NCBI RefSeq assembly: GCF_022965805.1
Contig: NC_133104.1
Coordinates: 44,808,682 to 44,872,681 of the forward strand
Length of the DNA stretch: 64,000 bases
Direction: 5' to 3'
From: Primulina eburnea
Lineage: Eukaryota; Streptophyta; Magnoliopsida; Lamiales; Gesneriaceae
Position 1 is the stretch's first letter. Each line of letters starts with the position of its first letter. Shown piece after piece: positions 59,587 through 64,000 of the stretch. Below the pieces are notes generated by a model. It was not told where the DNA came from and searched no databases. It saw only the letters and a program-made list of their open reading frames with translations. A program made the translations under genes and the position numbers.

Positions 59587-60057
59587 TGTTAGGTGAGTTT
59601 ATTTAATGGGGTGGGGCTCACACATTAAATAAAATAATATAAATCTCTTATCCCACATCGAATTTTTTTGAAAAATGATTGAAGGTTTTAGTTATAAATA
59701 GAGCTCAATTCCTTCAGTTATTGTATCCCAAAATCAAAAGCTTTTCAGCTTTGATAAAAAGAGAGTGCATAGAAAAAAAGAGTGTATTTTTTTCTTGAGT
59801 GCGGGAATTCTCTTTTGTGAGTTAGAGAAAATATTTTCTCGGTATACTCGGGGTTGGAATCGTGAGATATTGAGTGTATTGGTGTGTACACTTGTTGTAA
59901 TATTTCTTCCGGTTATAAAAGTTGCAGTGCTCCGTGGATGTAGCCTATATTGTGTGAACCACGTAAATCTTTGTGTTCTTGTTGGTTGTTTTATTCCGCA
60001 ATTTTTGGGTACTATATTATCATTGTGATCGGCATCGCTTCGGGGTAATCACCAACA
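59587..60057 (+). repeat. 3' LTR of the 3.5-kb copia element
   Basis: 471 bp, aligned to the left LTR without indel with about 10 substitutions. Confidence 0.95.
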
Positions 60058-60062
60058 CTAAG

Positions 60063-60582
60063 TTGTTATATGAGTATATTATAAGTCATTATAAAACATT
60101 TTAAATTTTCATTTTCAACCAATGTGTGACAAGATATCACATATAATGAATTATTAATTGCCAAAGTTGTTTTAATAAAGAAAAAAAAATGATCAACCAC
60201 AAATGGAATATCGATTGGTTTTTTAAAATTTAAATGACACGTAAAGATTTATTATAATATTAATTATATATTTATGATGGAGTGATCTTGAATATTAATT
60301 GTGAGATTGGTTATTTTTCCTTGACAATTGAATAATTATTAATTATTATAAACTTCCTTTTCAATGCATTCAACAAGAAATTGCCATCGTTCTAGAAACC
60401 GAGAATCGTTGTTTGTTCATAAAGAGCGTCGTGGTCCGACATATAAATTTGGACAGAATTAAAAAATAAACTATGAAACATCACCTTTAGTTCAAATTTA
60501 AGTAAGTTTCTCCACTGTTAATCTAGACCTATATTCAGTCAAAGGACTTATAAATAGAGATTTGGGAACAAATTTTTTTATA
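60063..60582. other. Intergenic DNA between two mobile elements
   Basis: AT-rich, no gene or repeat recognised. Confidence 0.45.
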
Positions 60583-60585
60583 AAT

Positions 60586-61925
60586 CACTACAAAAAAACG
60601 GAACGATTAGCGACGCTTTTATAAAAACCGTCGCTCATTTAGCGACGGTTTTTATAAAAGCGTCGCTATATAGCGACAGTTTTTAAATAAACCGTCGCCT
60701 TTTAAATTATAGCCACGGTTTTATATTACCGTCGCTACAATAGCCACGGTTTTATAAAAATCGTCGCTACAATAGCCACGGTTTTATAAAACCCGTCGCT
60801 ATATAGCCACGATTTCTAAAAAACAGTCGCTATTATTGCGACTGTTCCACACACCCGTCGCTATTTTATTCAACGGGTAAAACAAAAGCGACGGTCTTGT
60901 ATCAAACCGTCGCTAATATAGCGACAAATTTTCATAAACCGTCGCTCAATTAAACAGACGACGGTGTAATTAAAACACGTCGTTATATAGCGACCGTGTA
61001 AAAACCGTCGCTTAATTTAATAAGCGACTGTTTTGCCACAGTCGTCGCTATATAGCGACATTAAAGAAAAACCATCGCTATACTAGTAACGGGACCACAA
61101 AACCCGTCGCCGATCTAATCAGCAAAGGTTATGCAAAATCCGTCGCCGATCTAGATCGGCGACGGTATTTCTAAAACCGTCGCTATATAGCGACGGTTTT
61201 AATGTAACCGTTGCTATATAGCGACGGTTTGTTCCAAAAACCGTCGCTATAATTCTATATATACGATGGTTCGCGAAAATTTTCTTAACGATTGTTCACG
61301 GTAGTAGCGAAACTTTATCTATTTTTTCAAAGTTTCGATTTTTTTGTTTTGTACTAACATTTTCTCGTATTTATTTTGTAGATTTCTTCGTCGGTGCGAT
61401 CTTCCGTTATGTAAAACTACATGTCTTCGCTCAAATTAGGTATTAAAGTTTTTGTTTAACAGAAAATTTTTTAGTAGTTTTTTTACAGAAATTTTTCGGT
61501 ACGATATTTCGTTCCCAAACTATTCAGTAGTTTTTGTATACGAATTTTCTCGATAAAAACTGTCGCTAATTAAGCGGCGGTTTTTTTAAAAAACCGCCGA
61601 TTAATATAGCGACGGATTTTTTAGGACCGTCGCTTAATATAGCGACGGTTTATTAAAAAACCGACGCTTAAAGTAGCGACGGTGTTTATATAAACACCGT
61701 CGCTATATTTGCGACGGTTCTTAAAACCGTCGCAAATATAGAGACGGTGTTCTTCATAAAAACCGTCGCTATATAACGACGGGAGTTTTAAACCGTGACT
61801 TTTTTTTGGCGACGCATCATCAGGTCACGGGTTGACTGACCGTCGTTAGTACCGTCGCCTTAGGGATTAGCGACGGTTTTAGCGACGGTTTTGACCGTCG
61901 CTAATCCCGTTTTTTTTTTGTAGTG
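60586..61925. mobile_element. Non-autonomous CACTA-like transposon, 1,340 bp, built of inverted GCGACGG/CCGTCGC units
   Basis: Begins CACTACAAAAAAACGG and ends, in reverse complement, CACTACAAAAAAAAAACGGG, with both ends continuing to GATTAGCGACG: terminal inverted repeats of about 30 bp with small differences. A 3-bp duplication AAT flanks it (60583-60585 and 61926-61928), as expected for CACTA (En/Spm) elements. Almost all of the rest is alternating AGCGACGG and CCGTCGCT units joined by short AT stretches, forming dozens of potential hairpins; I count at least 13 exact CCGTCGCT on the plus strand. A core at about 61265-61560 is not repetitive. No transposase coding sequence, so it would need help in trans. 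Confidence 0.85.
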
Positions 61926-61928
61926 AAT

Positions 61929-64000
61929 ATAAAAATTTAATTTACATTTTTTAAATATAAATTTCATTTTGAATGAAACGATGTGTATATTGTGCATTAT
62001 TTGATCTGAAGTTGACTACTTTTATGATCCACGATGGTAAGTAGTCACATTCAATTTAGTGTTAGCGCGCAAAAGCCACTACACCATGCAAATGGTACAC
62101 ATATTCTCACTATAACTTTAGAAAATTACGCAACATTTCAAGAGACTTAAATTTTTTTTGAACCATTTTTATGATGACGAAATTCACAATGGCGATTTTT
62201 TGAATGGCGATTAAATTTTTTTTATGATGACGAAATTCACAATCGCAAAACTTACCATTTTATTTTACTTTCGCGTTGGTTCAAGTTCAAAAAATTCCAC
62301 CAAGAAACTGTATAGAAAACAGAAGCCATCCTTATTTATTTATTTTACTCTATTAAATATTTTTTAGAGCTAGAAAAGGTCTCATTCATGAAATTCTTGA
62401 TAAAAAGGATACCCAATATTTTTTAACAGATTATTAATTTGGGGAAAAAAATTAGATTAAACGAATATGTACATAAAAATTTGGATTATGATAGAGTTTT
62501 TTTTCGTCCCTCTCATATATTCTAATGAGCTTCTTCTTCTATTATTTTCTGAGCTCCAATACTAAAATATTCTATCTATAACTAATACACATAGTTCAAT
62601 AAATTTTAGAAATTAAAATACATATAATTAATTACATGAGAAAATAAAATTAATAGTAAATTATGAAATAGAAAATCTCAGTGTCCTCTTAAAGCAATAA
62701 TTATGAGCTGGGTTTTTTTTTCCCGACAAATTTTAATCCTAAGCTTTCTCTTGGACCATCCCGTTAACTCGTTCGAATTAATTTGGATCACTCATTATTT
62801 GTTATTAATTTTGCACGACATAAATTACGTATTCTTTTTCATCCATTCAATGGTTTTTGTTTTCAAAGTCAGTACCTAATTGATTATTTGGAATTTGCAT
62901 TTTTTAATTGCTAGAATTAATAAAAAAAATTCTAATTCCATAGCCGTTGGAGTTCCTATACATATGTTAAATGTATTTATTTATAACATAATACGAAAGT
63001 TGTTTGAGAAAGTCTTAGTGAGACAATCGTATAACATTCAAATTAATAAAACAAGACCTTGTATTTTTTGGAGTTTTGGTTTTTAATCATGTTGCATCGA
63101 GGTATCGTCTCTGCAGTTTGACGAAAATGCTCTTAGTACTCCGATATATACCTAAATTTAGAAATTTATATATTGTTATACTCCAAGACCTCAATCAAAT
63201 TCTTACATAAAGTTTCGGAAGAAATTAATTATCAAAAAAGTTGTGGCTGATTTTTCATGGAAAAGGATTTCATATCACAAGATGATAACACAAATATTGA
63301 AACATTAATTATAATAAATAGACTACGTATATTATTTAATAGTGATTCGATAGATTTTCTTGAAAATTTGTTTTAGCAAATTAATTAAATAACTCTTCTT
63401 CTAAAATACAAATAAAAAGGAGATATTAGAAATGCCACGATCATACAAAGTTCACAAATAATGGAATTCAAGTAAAAACATAAAATCCTGTCATGCCATT
63501 TAAATCGTTTACCATGTATACAATTGGTATTGTGAACATATATTTATATATCATCTATAATATATGATTCCGCTTGATTCGGAGGATGAGACTTCCTTGT
63601 TTATACGATGTTTGGCTCAAGTTCAGCAAAAGATTAGTTTCAAGCATTATTATTTTATCCAAATATATTGATTTATCTTCCTTATAAGTTATGATTATAG
63701 TTTAGCAAAGTAAGTAATAACATCTGCATAGATATTATCATTATATGAACACAGGGTAATTTTGATCAAGTCCCTCCAAATGTTTATAATATCAATACGT
63801 CCTTCATTAAATTCCTTGAAAAAATGGATAAATATTATATGAACTCGCTATTTTTACACCATGGGTACGTAGCCGATCGCAAATTTATTTTGCCGAATTT
63901 GAAAACTTGATAGATCACAGGTCGTGACCCAATCGGAGCTCCAAATCCACTTCATTTCCCTCCAAGATCCTATCTCTATAACCCTCTTCCTCATCCACAA
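61929..64000. other. Intergenic AT-rich DNA to the window end
   Basis: No gene recognised. The phrase TTTTTATGATGACGAAATTCACAAT is repeated in tandem at about 62168-62192 and 62219-62243. The last about 80 bp (63920-64000) become pyrimidine-rich with a CTCTATAACCCTC motif and may be the promoter or leader of a plus-strand gene beyond the window. Confidence 0.45.

Larger units (their letters stand above)
56584..60057 (+). mobile_element. Non-autonomous Ty1/copia element, 3,474 bp, pol internally deleted
   Basis: Two 471-bp LTRs (56584-57054 and 59587-60057), TGTTAGG...CAACA, flanked by the 5-bp target duplication CTAAG (56579-56583 and 60058-60062). Primer-binding site TGGTATCAGAGCC two bases after the left LTR and purine tract before the right LTR set plus orientation. 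Gag with zinc knuckle and the protease motif are intact in one frame to a stop at 58305; the rest of pol is a chain of remnants with two large deletions. The LTRs differ at about 10 positions by eye (about 2%), so the insertion is clearly older than the 9.7-kb element. Confidence 0.95.

Noticed and set aside
60586..61925. Considered as CRISPR-like or satellite array
   Set aside because: Units alternate in orientation with irregular spacing and lie between CACTA-type termini with a 3-bp duplication; this is a plant nuclear transposon.
1..64000. tRNA, rRNA, snRNA or miRNA genes
   Set aside because: No cloverleaf box pairs or rRNA motifs were noticed by reading; a dedicated scan such as tRNAscan or Infernal was not possible, so absence is not proved.

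Overview
The window is AT-rich nuclear DNA of a flowering plant, very probably a eudicot. The evidence is plant-specific gene families (AP2/ERF, ATL, AHL, subfamily-2 ethylene receptor, HR-like lesion-inducing protein, DOXC-type dioxygenases), GT-AG introns, long AT-rich intergenic DNA with microsatellites and MITEs, and Ty1/copia elements. The species cannot be fixed from sequence alone; an asterid is plausible but not shown.

Layout. 1-9.3 kb: mostly intergenic DNA with microsatellites, a small single-exon ERF gene (minus, 3877-4275), a MITE-like element and a decayed solo-LTR-like sequence. 9.3-10.3 kb: an intact ATL RING-H2 ubiquitin-ligase gene (plus). 12.4-13.6 kb: decayed retrotransposon pieces. 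14.3-35.4 kb: a minus-strand tandem family of three ACC-oxidase-homolog 2-oxoglutarate/Fe(II) dioxygenases. Copy A (402 aa) and copy B (369 aa) are intact with three exons each; copy C is a pseudogene. A complete 9,665-bp Ty1/copia insertion (17306-26970) separates A from B. Its two 2,254-bp LTRs differ at one base by eye and it has a 5-bp target duplication, yet its gag and pol are broken. 35.9-38.4 kb: an HR-like lesion-inducing membrane protein gene (plus, five exons). 39.0-40.4 kb: an ARP9 pseudogene that kept its first and last exons and lost the middle. 40.8-41.1 kb: a small unknown plant protein resembling At4g14450. 43.6-44.4 kb: a clade-A AT-hook (AHL) gene whose family-conserved start ATG is CTG. 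49.5-52.2 kb: an ETR2-type ethylene receptor (minus, two exons). 56.6-60.1 kb: a second, older, internally deleted copia element (471-bp LTRs, TSD CTAAG). 60.6-61.9 kb: a non-autonomous CACTA-like element built almost entirely of inverted GCGACGG/CCGTCGC units, TSD AAT. The rest to 64 kb is intergenic.

Links between genes. The ethylene receptor and the ERF both belong to ethylene signalling or response, and the dioxygenases are relatives of, but not, the ethylene-forming enzyme. These genes lie far apart and nothing shows co-regulation. The most distinctive material is the copia element at 17-27 kb: young LTRs around dead coding sequence, a very GC-rich leader made of stacked perfect hairpins, a palindromic array inside the LTR, and an insertion site 115 bp past one dioxygenase stop codon and 0.8 kb upstream of the next gene.
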